Source: Thiolinea disciformis DSM 14473
GTDB taxonomy: Bacteria; Pseudomonadota; Gammaproteobacteria; Thiotrichales; Thiotrichaceae
Direction: 5' to 3'
NCBI RefSeq assembly: GCF_000371925.1
Contig: NZ_AQVE01000016.1
Span: 1-64,000 of the forward strand
Length of the DNA: 64,000 nt
A program made the translations under genes and the position numbers. Positions 1-7,702 of this stretch are shown piece after piece; the first letter of the stretch is position 1; the number at the start of each line of letters is the position of its first letter. A model generated the notes under the pieces. That model ran no database searches and was not told where the DNA came from. It worked only from the letters and a program-made list of their open reading frames with translations.

Positions 1-244
1 CTTTCAAACTGGCATTGTATTGCACGGATGATTGGGGCGCTTATGAGCGTTTATTGCCTGAAGATAAGCATTTAATCACTAAGCGCTACACACAAAGCAT
101 TGAACGGCAAAACCTGAATTTGAGGATTTGGATTAAACGTCTAGCACGCAAGACGATCTGTTTTTCTAAGTCTATCGAGATTCATGACAAAGTCATTGGA
201 ACCTGTATCGAAAGACGCTTCTTCAACTCCTTTAAATCATGACC
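1..244 (+). mobile_element. IS1-family insertion sequence, 3' end only
   Basis: The window opens inside an IS1-type element. The transposase C-terminus fills it, and the stop codon (240-242) lies within what should be the right inverted repeat, as it does in IS1, so the element probably ends near 244. Immediately after, tyrosine-integrase coding begins without a start codon, so the element sits in an integrase gene. The left end and target duplication lie outside the window. Confidence 0.7.
3..242 (+). CDS. IS1-family transposase InsB, C-terminal part
   Basis: The frame is open from the first bases and is cut by the window edge; the internal TTG at 15 is not a real start. The stretch DDWGAYERLLPE, then KRYTQSIERQNLNLR, KRLARKTICFS and IHDKVIG is the conserved IS1 InsB C-terminal half, including the last part of the DDE catalytic region. 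The final residues (after KVIG) overlap the probable terminal inverted repeat. InsB is normally made by frameshifting from insA, which is outside the window, so whether this copy is active cannot be judged. Confidence 0.8.
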   Translation, partial: FKLALYCTDDWGAYERLLPEDKHLITKRYTQSIERQNLNLRIWIKRLARKTICFSKSIEIHDKVIGTCIERRFFNSFKS

Positions 245-984
245 AACACCCGTATATCAAACACCGCCAGTTTTTAAATGATCTATTCAAATTCGCCATT
301 CAACGCGGATTTATCAACCACAATCCGGTGGAAAATACTGAAGTTAAACGCGAGCCGAAGCGCAAAAAGCAAAGGCACACCCTAGAAGGGTATTTAAAAA
401 TCTACAAAGCCGCGCCGGACTGGCTCAAACGTGCCATGCAAATAGCGTTATTATCGCTGCAACGGCGTGCTGATTTAGTCGGTTTGCATCGTGATAGGAT
501 TGATATGCACGAACGCACCATCACTATATTACAAAGCAAAACCAAAAATTATGAAAACCCAGTCTTTATTAAAATAAAAATGGGTGAAGAATTATATGCA
601 GCGGTAAAAGATTGTTTTAATAGCGGGGTGCCATGCCCGTATTTAATCCATTACCGCCCCAAACGCATGACCACCGAACAGCGCAAAGCCAAATTGCATC
701 CCTTTGCTGTCACACTTGATCATTTGAGCAAAAGCTTTTCTGCTATTCGTGACCAATGCGGTGCTTATGACCACCTGCCTAAAGACCACCGCCCCAGCTT
801 GCACGACCTGCGGGCGCTGGGATCCTATCTTTATGAAAAAGCGGGCTACCCACTGGACTACATTCAAGCCCTAGACGGACACGCCACACCAGCCATGACC
901 CAACGTTATATCGACGGCCACGAAGCTAAAAAGCCTGTGATTGTCCACGCCGATTTAAGTCTTCGCGTGATGGAACAGCTCTAG
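244..984 (+). pseudogene. Tyrosine-family phage/island integrase, 5' end removed by IS1
   Basis: Site-specific recombinase of the phage integrase family. The visible part starts in the core-binding helices (FLNDLFKFAIQRGFI) and keeps the catalytic set: Arg in LQRRADL, His-x-x-Arg in HDLRALG, His in DGHAT and the nucleophile Tyr in QRYIDG. The N-terminal arm-binding part is missing because the IS1 end lies directly upstream. The frame can be read from an ATG at 184 inside the IS1 transposase gene, which would make a 266-residue chimera with about 20 foreign N-terminal residues, but the arm-binding domain would still be absent. It was probably the integrase of the element whose other genes lie between here and tRNA-Val. 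Confidence 0.8.
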
Positions 985-1053
985 CTTTACAGTGCGGGCT
1001 TGCACTTTTGTTGATATGCTTAATTAATGCTCATTTCACGAAAGCAATAAAAA

Positions 1054-1116
1054 ATGAATAAAACCGACTTTGCGAAGATATTAAGAGAACTAAATGAGCT
1101 TGGAATTAATGATTAA
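1054..1116 (+). CDS. Possible 20-codon leader peptide upstream of rhuM
   Basis: A short frame (ATG 1054, TAA 1114-1116) encodes MNKTDFAKILRELNELGIND. If the TAA were read through, the same frame would continue to a TGA at 1141-1143 that overlaps the ATG of the next gene in the ATGA style of translational coupling. This suggests either a tiny leader or a slightly longer coupled gene with a nonsense mutation. No homology is recognised and coding status is uncertain. Confidence 0.25.
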   Translation: MNKTDFAKILRELNELGIND

Positions 1117-1139
1117 CAGATTAAAGCAGGGAATAAGCA

Positions 1140-2237
1140 ATGAGTGACAGTCTCAACCAACAAGCCTTATTGACCTATCAGGATGGCGGTTCAAAAAATA
1201 TAGAGATTATAGTATCAAATGAGTCTGTATGGATAACGCAGAAAAATCTTGCGGAAATTTTTGGCGTTAATGTACCCGCCATATCAAAACACATCAGCAA
1301 TATTTTTGAGGAGGGCGAGTTAGATGAAAATTCAGTTGTTTCCATTTTGGAAATAACTGCCTCCGATGGAAAGAAATACAAAACGGCTCACTACCATCTT
1401 GATGCCATCATTTCAGTGGGCTATCGAGTCAACTCGCAAAAGGCAACAAAGTTTCGTATTTGGGCTACGCAAGTATTAAGGCAATACATCACTGATGGCT
1501 TTGTCATTGATGAAAAACGTTTGCGAGATGACCCTGAAAAACTTAATAAGTTAGCTGCAAAAATACGCGAGCTTAGAGCTAATGAGAAAAATGTTTATGC
1601 GTCAGTTCGAGAATGCTTCAAAATTTCAGCTTCAGATTATGATCCGTCCTCTCCAGAAGTTAAGACGTTCTATGCGCTACTACAAGATAAATTTCATCAT
1701 GCTGTTACCAAAATGACAGCTTCTAAACTTATTCTTGAGCGCGCTGATCATGCAGATCAAAATATGGGGGTGCAATCAGTTGAGGGCTTTTTGCCAACTT
1801 TAAAAGAAGCTCAAACCGGTAAAAACTACCTTACCGAAAGCGAGCTATATCGCCTCCATCTGCTTTCTGAGCAATTTCTACTATATGCCGAATCTACGGC
1901 TCTTCGCGGAGAGCGAATGACCATGAGGCAGTTGCATCAGCAGCTAGATAAATTACTAATACTAAATGGTTATCCTGTCTTTGATGGCTATAAAGACTTT
2001 CTTAAAGACTCAGCTATGCAACACGCTGAAAAAGAGTTCGAGCTTTATCTTGAGTTAGAAAAGTTAAAATTACTGGGCGTAGAAGTTGACCTTCAAGCTT
2101 TTTATGATGGTGAATATGATATATACAAAGACCAAACCGAGAAAATGACGGTAAAAACCATGAGCAAGATGATAGAGATTAGAAAGCATTCTAACTCAGA
2201 AAAGCCAAAAGAACTACCGTATAACCCTTGGGCATAA
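1140..2237 (+). CDS. rhuM: RhuM-family protein (virulence RhuM, COG3943)
   Basis: 365 residues, close to the family's usual length of about 330-350. The N-terminal part (roughly residues 25-130) has the typical helix-turn-helix-like segment SVWITQKNLAEIFGVN followed by AISKHISNIFEEGEL and KATKFRIWATQVLRQYI. The C-terminal half is helical and contains a Fic-like stretch around LLILNGYPVFDGY. RhuM proteins are found in pathogenicity islands, prophages and type I restriction loci; the biochemical role is not settled. An AGG-like ribosome site (AGCAGGG) sits upstream. The AT-rich composition and the neighbouring integrase indicate an acquired gene. Confidence 0.75.
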   Translation: MSDSLNQQALLTYQDGGSKNIEIIVSNESVWITQKNLAEIFGVNVPAISKHISNIFEEGELDENSVVSILEITASDGKKYKTAHYHLDAIISVGYRVNSQKATKFRIWATQVLRQYITDGFVIDEKRLRDDPEKLNKLAAKIRELRANEKNVYASVRECFKISASDYDPSSPEVKTFYALLQDKFHHAVTKMTASKLILERADHADQNMGVQSVEGFLPTLKEAQTGKNYLTESELYRLHLLSEQFLLYAESTALRGERMTMRQLHQQLDKLLILNGYPVFDGYKDFLKDSAMQHAEKEFELYLELEKLKLLGVEVDLQAFYDGEYDIYKDQTEKMTVKTMSKMIEIRKHSNSEKPKELPYNPWA

Positions 2238-2238
2238 A

Positions 2239-2379
2239 GTTCAGGAAGAAAAACACTTCTATCTTATTGATTTTTCTAAAAAGAACGAATCTCGTACTTT
2301 TGAAATAGACATCCCACCAAGAGGCTTAACGGTCATTACCAAAGAGGCCGTAAAGCCCCTGGTTTTAGGCTGGAGATAG
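2239..2379 (+). pseudogene. Unrecognised C-terminal coding fragment
   Basis: Directly after rhuM, in another frame, 46 codons read smoothly (for example KHFYLIDFSKKN and RGLTVITKEAVKPLV) and end at TAG 2377. No start codon belongs to it. It looks like the tail of a gene truncated by rearrangement; the family is not recognised and chance openness is possible. Confidence 0.25.
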
Positions 2380-2493
2380 AAGACTAGCACAACGTCCGGC
2401 GGTTCGATCCCACCACTTGACACGCCAGTATAAAAGCTATACTTTTACCAAATGCAGCAAAAAACTGCATCGGGATTAGGAACCCCGTCGTGA

Positions 2494-2697
2494 ACTGAAC
2501 GCACAAACCGCGTTAAGCGGTTTTTTTGTGCCTGCGGTATACTTGCGGGTGCAAAAGTCCTCTATGTGGGACTGTGCGGGGCAGCCGTCAGGCTGGCCGG
2601 TATTCAGTTCCCGGTAGTTCCTAACCCTGTACAGCTCCCGCACCTCTGCTTAGGAACCAGACTGCGGGTAGTCCAACACTGAACTGGAACTACCATT
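2494..2697 (+). promoter_or_regulatory. c4-like antirepressor leader with Icd-like reading frame
   Basis: Between the hairpin and the antirepressor start the DNA shows overlapping short inverted repeats (for example GCAGCCGTCAGGCTGGCC) and a frame open from 2494 to TGA 2680-2682 that ends LCLGTRLRVVQH. This ending, just before an antirepressor ATG, resembles the Icd-like proteins of P1/P7-type immunity loci, where the c4 antisense RNA controls icd-ant translation. No ATG starts the frame. The assignment rests on recalled resemblance and position; a covariance-model search was not possible. Confidence 0.45.
2505..2527 (+). terminator. Rho-independent terminator-like hairpin in the antirepressor leader
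   Basis: AAACCGC (2505-2511), loop GTTAA, GCGGTTT (2517-2523) and then a run of T to 2527. It lies about 170 bases upstream of the BRO-N gene, so it can end transcription from the left or act as an attenuator of the antirepressor operon. Confidence 0.6.
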
Positions 2698-3501
2698 ATG
2701 CAAAACGTCACTATTACTATTAGTACCGACCAATCCACTAAAACAACCCCAACTATTTCTAATACCTTCTGCTTTGGTGAAAGCAGCATCCGTATCATTA
2801 CCATCGATAATGAACCTTGGTTTGCTGTTGCTGATATTTGCGACGTGCTCGGCTATACCAACAGCCGAAAAGCCCTTGCGGATCATTGCCGTACCCCCGG
2901 TGTAACGAAACGTGACATGGGGGTCATCACCGGCTACAAAACTGACGGAACGCCAGCGATTCAGCAGGTTTCAACTACCTTCATCAACGAAGGCAACCTT
3001 TACCGCCTCATCATCAAAAGCCGCAAACCCGAAGCGGAAAAGTTTGAAAGCTGGGTTTGTGATGAAGTCCTACCCAGCATTCGCAAGACGGGCGGCTATC
3101 TTGCTCCGCTACCTGAAGTAAAAACTATTAGCGCTGCCCAATACATTGCCCTACGCAATCGTATCGACTTCTTTGTAGGACGCATCGGCGCATCAGGTTC
3201 AGCCGTCTTTGAATTGCAAAACACCTTACGTTTCCATTTTGACATTGAAAATATCGCCAATATCCCTGAAGAGCGTTACCAAGAAGCCGTGGATTTAGTG
3301 GACACTTGGGAAAAACGAACCTTTAATGAATTTATGCCCCTGCTGAAAGAGCTGCAAACAGAATGGATTCATCACCACTTATGCCGCGCCGCACCTTTTA
3401 CTGCCTACCTAAAGAAAACATGGAAGAAAAAGTTCAAGGCTTTACTCCCTCGCCCGCTCAATTGGAAACAAATCGCCAGCCAACTGGAGATTGCACCATG
3501 A
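2698..3501 (+). CDS. Phage antirepressor, BRO-N domain
   Basis: 267 residues. A BRO-N domain occupies about residues 25-135: PWFAVADICDVLGYTNSRKAL, then FINEGNLYRLIIKSRKPEAE and FESWVCDEVLPSIRKTGGY. These proteins derepress prophages by binding DNA or repressors. The C-terminal 130 residues form a separate helical region (EERYQEAVDLVDTWEKRTF) with a basic tail, not matched to the usual KilA-C/ANT domain. The upstream c4-like leader and the ATGA overlap with the next gene suggest a two-gene phage regulatory unit. Confidence 0.85.
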   Translation: MQNVTITISTDQSTKTTPTISNTFCFGESSIRIITIDNEPWFAVADICDVLGYTNSRKALADHCRTPGVTKRDMGVITGYKTDGTPAIQQVSTTFINEGNLYRLIIKSRKPEAEKFESWVCDEVLPSIRKTGGYLAPLPEVKTISAAQYIALRNRIDFFVGRIGASGSAVFELQNTLRFHFDIENIANIPEERYQEAVDLVDTWEKRTFNEFMPLLKELQTEWIHHHLCRAAPFTAYLKKTWKKKFKALLPRPLNWKQIASQLEIAP

Positions 3502-3713
3502 CCAACTTCGAACAACAAGCCTACCAAGCGACCCGTGAATTGGTTGAAACCGGCAAGCTCTCTATCTGGGATAGCATCATCCGCCAAGCGGAAATGGGCA
3601 TGATTAAGGCCGCTTTAGCACTTACCGACGGCAACCAAACTGAAGCGGCTTTACTTTTACAGAAAAACCGCTGCACCTTACGAGCACGCATGGGGCAGCA
3701 TCAACTGCGGTAG
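3498..3713 (+). CDS. Small Fis-type helix-turn-helix protein
   Basis: 71 residues starting at ATG 3498, which overlaps the antirepressor stop as ATGA; a longer in-frame reading from 3363 is only the shadow of the upstream gene. The C-terminal half, AALALTDGNQTEAALLLQKN followed by RCTLRARM, has the pattern of the Fis/NtrC C-terminal HTH (helix, GNxTxAAxLL, recognition helix with R-x-T-L-R). The N-terminal half is a helix that could dimerise. Likely a DNA-binding partner of the antirepressor; the target is unknown. Confidence 0.6.
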   Translation: MTNFEQQAYQATRELVETGKLSIWDSIIRQAEMGMIKAALALTDGNQTEAALLLQKNRCTLRARMGQHQLR

Positions 3714-3747
3714 ATTGAAGCAGCACAAGGACGTGCCGCTCTCCAGA

Positions 3748-3780
3748 ATACGGAACAAATACGGAACAAATACGGAACAA
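3748..3780. repeat. Three perfect tandem copies of ATACGGAACAA
   Basis: The 11-base unit occurs at 3748-3758, 3759-3769 and 3770-3780 without interruption, about 55 bases from the 3' end of tRNA-Val. Direct repeats at this position are typical of arm-type integrase sites beside a tRNA attachment site; that role is inference. Confidence 0.85.
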
Positions 3781-3790
3781 GCTCAGAAAC

Positions 3791-3826
3791 AAAAAAGCCG
3801 ACCTAGCGTAAGTACTTGATCGGCTT
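3791..3826 (-). terminator. Terminator of tRNA-Val
   Basis: On the minus strand AAGCCGA (3826-3820) pairs with TCGGCTT (3801-3795), followed by a U run (3796-3791). It lies just beyond the encoded CCA of tRNA-Val. Confidence 0.65.
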
Positions 3827-3834
3827 CAAAATTT

Positions 3835-3911
3835 TGGTAGGCATAATTGGACTCGAACCAACGACCCCCACCATGTCAAGGTGGTGCTCTAACCAACTGA
3901 GCTATATGCCT
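3835..3911 (-). tRNA. tRNA-Val (GAC)
   Basis: Cloverleaf on the minus strand: acceptor AGGCATA/TATGCCT, D-arm GCTCAGTTGGTTAGAGC, anticodon loop TTGACAT in a CCACC/GGTGG stem, T-loop TTCGAGT, discriminator A and encoded CCA (3837-3835). Its 3' end faces the accessory region 1-3834, so it is the probable integration site of that element. Confidence 0.95.
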
Positions 3912-3983
3912 AGTGTGTGAGGAGGAGAACTATACTGAAACCGTTCAGCTTGTGCAATAGCTTTTACACGCTTTCTCCGCACC

Positions 3984-4925
3984 TTAGGGCATCGTTTGTT
4001 CAGCTTGCGCCAATAAATCTGGCCCACCAGCACGCTTATATAATTGTGGCGCCCGTGCCCGATTGGTCGCGAAACCACCTCGACCTGGTTTACTAGGACG
4101 CACAATGGGCTTGGGCGCAGGTGGTGCAACAGTCGCTACTCTTTCCGCTACTTGAAAAGGCGAACGGAATGAGGCTTGTACGCGCTGAGGCTGAACGGCT
4201 AGGTTCGGACGATAAGAAGCTTTTTGTAAAACCGCTTGGTTTGGACTTGGATTGGCAGATTGCAATAAAGCTCGCACCGCATTGGCTAGCAATTCCGCAT
4301 TATCGTTTTCACTCGAGTTGCTCTCTGCTAACGCTGGTAACTCCACGGCTTCGCTGCCCTTTTTGCCCGAAAGCTTTTCATAAACTGCCATCACATTGCG
4401 CACGTAATGCTTGGTTTCCGTGTAAGGTGGCACACCATCATATTGATCTACCCTCCCCTCACCCGCATTATAAGCAGCTAACACTTTGGTCAAGTCCCCC
4501 TTATAACGCTTTAATAACCAACTCAGGTAGCGCGTGCCACCTTGAATATTTTCGGTTGTATCAAAGCTATTAGAGACGCCAAAACGTAGCGCGGTATCAG
4601 GGATGAGCTGCATCAAACCTTGTGCGCCTTTAGGTGATTCCGCGCTATGGTTATAGCAAGATTCAATTGCAATCACGGCCTTAATCACCGCCTCTTCCAC
4701 ACCATAGCGCTTAGCATATTGCTCAATGGCTTCTTGATAAGGCTCTGCACGCGCATGTAATTTTTTTACAGACCAACGTGCACAAGGATGAGAAAGGGGT
4801 AATGGTTCGATGGTTTTTAATAATTCTTTTTCAGTAGTGGCAGGCGAGGCATGAACTAGATTAGCTCCAATGCTAAGCATAAATGCTAAGCCCATGAACT
4901 GTTTTATTTGCATATATAATTCCAT
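3984..4925 (-). CDS. Secreted lytic transglycosylase, SLT domain
   Basis: Cleaves the MurNAc-GlcNAc bond of peptidoglycan in the periplasm. A signal peptide covers about residues 5-26 (ending VHA). The SLT fold runs from about residue 65 to 185 with catalytic Glu88 in AIESCYN, GLMQLIP (103-109) and AYNAGEG (151-157). The last 100 residues are a low-complexity Pro/Ala/Arg-rich tail of unknown role. The start may be the fifth codon (ATG 4913), which has GGA nine bases upstream; the ATG at 4925 has no clear ribosome site. It stands alone, with tRNA-Val behind it and tsaB in front on the same strand. Confidence 0.85.
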   Translation of the reverse strand: MELYMQIKQFMGLAFMLSIGANLVHASPATTEKELLKTIEPLPLSHPCARWSVKKLHARAEPYQEAIEQYAKRYGVEEAVIKAVIAIESCYNHSAESPKGAQGLMQLIPDTALRFGVSNSFDTTENIQGGTRYLSWLLKRYKGDLTKVLAAYNAGEGRVDQYDGVPPYTETKHYVRNVMAVYEKLSGKKGSEAVELPALAESNSSENDNAELLANAVRALLQSANPSPNQAVLQKASYRPNLAVQPQRVQASFRSPFQVAERVATVAPPAPKPIVRPSKPGRGGFATNRARAPQLYKRAGGPDLLAQAEQTMP

Positions 4926-5036
4926 TGCTAACTTATAATATAAGAGCTGACTAATATTATAAGTGTTTCGTCCTGAATGAAAAATTCATTGGTCGCAGAG
5001 TGGGAATATAAAAGATAGACCACAATTACGCTTTAG

Positions 5037-5738
5037 TCACACCGATAAGCCGGTACGTTCAAGCGTTGTTTGGGCAACTTTATTACGCAAATAAACCGGT
5101 TGAGCCAGTTCAGGCGCTAGTGCTGTCGCCAAACCAGCAAAACGCGCTAATTCGGCAATATATTTAGCTTCTGGCAAATAATCGGCCAAAGCGGGAGTAG
5201 TGCTTAGATAAGCCGCTAAATGTTCTGCTAAATCATCAGCATACACTGACCAAGCACTTCCAACACCCAGCCATTGCCCGCGATTGGGTAGCGGAACGGA
5301 GGTAGGTGCGAGCACTTGCTCAGCATTCTCCAGCTGCATACGACCTGCTTGTAGCGAATATTGCCCCCAATACATCTCGCCCATACGCGCATCCAAACCC
5401 ACCAACACTTGTGTCACCTTGGTTTCTTGATACGCTTTTTGTGCCAAAGCAGCCAGCGTCGATACGGGCATTAGGGGTTTATGAGCGGCTAAGGCTAATC
5501 CTTGAGCAATGCCAGTGGCAATACGCACCCCTGTAAAAGCCCCGGGCCCGCAACCAAAAGCTATGGCATCCAGTTCTGATAACTGAAGGGTTGCTTGCTT
5601 GAGCACCGACTCAATCATAGGCAAAATTAAACGCGTATGGGCACGCGGTGTGATTTCAAACGCACTAAAACAAGCTTCATCGGTAAGTACCGCAGCAGAA
5701 CAAGCATCGCTGGAAGTATCCAAAGCTAATAATTTCAT
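5037..5738 (-). CDS. tsaB: tRNA threonylcarbamoyladenosine biosynthesis protein TsaB
   Basis: Dimerises with TsaD and helps form t6A37 in ANN-decoding tRNAs. The ASKHA-type N-terminus LALDTSSDACSAAV and the diagnostic FGCGPGAFTGVRIATGIAQG are present; 233 residues is normal. The start overlaps the stop of the upstream helicase by 4 bases (ATGA), so the two are translationally coupled, matching the yoaA-tsaB (yeaZ) arrangement of E. coli and relatives. Confidence 0.95.
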   Translation of the reverse strand: MKLLALDTSSDACSAAVLTDEACFSAFEITPRAHTRLILPMIESVLKQATLQLSELDAIAFGCGPGAFTGVRIATGIAQGLALAAHKPLMPVSTLAALAQKAYQETKVTQVLVGLDARMGEMYWGQYSLQAGRMQLENAEQVLAPTSVPLPNRGQWLGVGSAWSVYADDLAEHLAAYLSTTPALADYLPEAKYIAELARFAGLATALAPELAQPVYLRNKVAQTTLERTGLSV

Positions 5739-7636
5739 GCGGCACTCTGCTGTTCTGGGCTTTTGGGTGGTATAGGTAGTTCTTGCTTGGCAAAAAAGCG
5801 TTCTACTACGGCTAATTTTTGGGTACGTGGCATCGTCGGTAAACTATCTAAAAACGTTTTGCCATAAGAACGATCCCGCAAACGGGTATCGCAGATCATC
5901 AATACTCCACGATCCTGCTGATCACGAATGAGACGCCCTACCCCTTGCTTTAAGGTAATGACAGCTTGCGGCAATTGATAATCATTGAAAGGATTTCCGC
6001 CTTGCTGTCGTATTGCTTCTAAGCGCGCCTCTAGCACAGGATCATTGGGTGCGGCAAAGGGTAATTTATCAATAATGACACAGGATAACGCTTCACCACG
6101 CACATCGACCCCTTCCCAGAAACTAGCAGTACCTAATAACACCGCATTGCCCAAGTCACGAAAACGTTGAATCATCTCACGGGGTGGCGCTTCACCTTGA
6201 ATTAACAGAGGATAATCCAATTGACCTTCTAATAATTGCGCAGCCTCATTCAACGCACGATAACTGGTAAACAGGATAAAAGTACGCCCGCCACAGGCAC
6301 GAATTACTGGCAAAGCGGCATCAATCATATGCGCCACAAAATCTGGCCGTTGTGGTTCTGGTAAGCCCGCTGGCAGATATAACAAGGCCTGATGCCAATA
6401 ATCAAAAGGACTATCAAGCTTTAGCGTGCGCGCTTCGTTTAACCCTAGTCGGCTCGTAAAATGTTCAAAGGACTCCCCCACTGCTAAGGTGGCGGACGTC
6501 ATCACCCAACGGCAAGGCAAGGCGTCCATACAGCGGCGCAAGGGTGAGGTAATATCCAAAGGGGTAGCCGTAATGGCAAAACCCCGTGTAAAGGTTTCGA
6601 ACCATTGCACTTTATCCGCTTGCGGCTGCTGTAAATCGCTGAGACGCTGTTGAAAATCGCTCAAACGCTGATAAGCTAAAGCAAGCCCTTTACTACGCTC
6701 CAGGGTCGCTTCCAGCATAAGCGCCAACTTACTCAGGCACTGCTCCAAGACTTGCATTTGCTCCGTCACGCCTGCCCGATCACGTAATTGACTCCACGGC
6801 GCTTTCTGTCCGGGCGCCTCCATCGCCAACCGTAAATCAGCGATTGCCTTTTCTAAAGCCGGTAATTCGTCGCGTACTTGCACTAAATCACTAGCATTTT
6901 CCAAGACCTCATTACGTAGATCACGTGACCAGTCTAATAATTGACGACTACTTAATGATTCACTAAAAAAACTTGAAGCAATATCAGGGAGTTGATGAGC
7001 CTCATCTAAAATCACCAAGTCCACTTGCGGTAATAACTCACCCAAACCATCCTCTTTTAAGGCCATATCCGCAAAAAATAGATGATGGTTCACGACGACG
7101 ACATCAGCCTCTTGGGCTTGGCGACGCGCCTTCACTACAAAACAGTCTTGATAAAATTCGCAATCCGTCCCTTGACAATTTTCGAGGGTCGAAGTCACTT
7201 TCGGCCATACTTCCGCATCGCGTGGAATCGCGGTCATTTCAGCAATATCGCCTTCTTGGGTGACCCGCGCCCAATCAGCAATACGCCGTAACCACACAAT
7301 TTCCTTACGATCACCAAAACGCCCTTCGGACTCAGCCAAGGCTAAACGCAATAAGCAAAGATAATTAGCACGTCCCTTCAGTAAGGCGCGGCTCGGGTTA
7401 TAACTTAATGCCTTACTTACTAAGGGTAAATCCTTGAAAAATAATTGGTCTTGGAGGGTTTTACTACCGGTAGAAATGATCACACGACAACCCGAGACAA
7501 AGGCGGGCACCAAGTAAGCAAAGGTTTTGCCTACTCCCGTTCCTGCCTCAACCACTAGCACACCGTTGTCTTGTAATAGCTCACGAATGGCTTGCGCCAT
7601 GGCTTGCTGTTGAGGACGCGCTTGAAAACCGGACAC
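5735..7636 (-). CDS. yoaA: DinG-family ATP-dependent DNA helicase, YoaA-like
   Basis: Superfamily 2, XPD-like 5'-3' helicase with an iron-sulfur cluster. Seen: Walker A EAGTGVGKT (30-38), cluster cysteines C94, C154, C159 and C165, the DEAH box (211-214) and, near the C-terminus, QGVGRLIRD (motif VI). 633 residues from the GTG at 7636. Family-like sequence (DWLSETGAFAKHVSGF) continues upstream in the same frame to about 7693, where no ATG, GTG or TTG exists but an ATT follows an AGGA by seven bases; the true protein may therefore be about 652 residues. In E. coli YoaA works with the HolC clamp-loader subunit in damage repair. Confidence 0.92.
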   Translation of the reverse strand: MSGFQARPQQQAMAQAIRELLQDNGVLVVEAGTGVGKTFAYLVPAFVSGCRVIISTGSKTLQDQLFFKDLPLVSKALSYNPSRALLKGRANYLCLLRLALAESEGRFGDRKEIVWLRRIADWARVTQEGDIAEMTAIPRDAEVWPKVTSTLENCQGTDCEFYQDCFVVKARRQAQEADVVVVNHHLFFADMALKEDGLGELLPQVDLVILDEAHQLPDIASSFFSESLSSRQLLDWSRDLRNEVLENASDLVQVRDELPALEKAIADLRLAMEAPGQKAPWSQLRDRAGVTEQMQVLEQCLSKLALMLEATLERSKGLALAYQRLSDFQQRLSDLQQPQADKVQWFETFTRGFAITATPLDITSPLRRCMDALPCRWVMTSATLAVGESFEHFTSRLGLNEARTLKLDSPFDYWHQALLYLPAGLPEPQRPDFVAHMIDAALPVIRACGGRTFILFTSYRALNEAAQLLEGQLDYPLLIQGEAPPREMIQRFRDLGNAVLLGTASFWEGVDVRGEALSCVIIDKLPFAAPNDPVLEARLEAIRQQGGNPFNDYQLPQAVITLKQGVGRLIRDQQDRGVLMICDTRLRDRSYGKTFLDSLPTMPRTQKLAVVERFFAKQELPIPPKSPEQQSAA

Positions 7637-7702
7637 ATGCTTAGCAAATGCCCCTGTTTCACTTAACCAATCAGGTGATGGCGTGTCCAGAATGCATCTA
7701 TC

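Noticed and set aside
2395-2435. Possible tRNA 3' fragment (GGCGGTTCGATCCCACC)
   Set aside because: The T-arm has a mismatch and no acceptor stem or CCA follows; too little to call an attachment site or tRNA remnant.
3363-3497. N-terminal extension of the Fis-type protein
   Set aside because: Shadow of the BRO-N gene; the coupled ATG at 3498 explains the protein.
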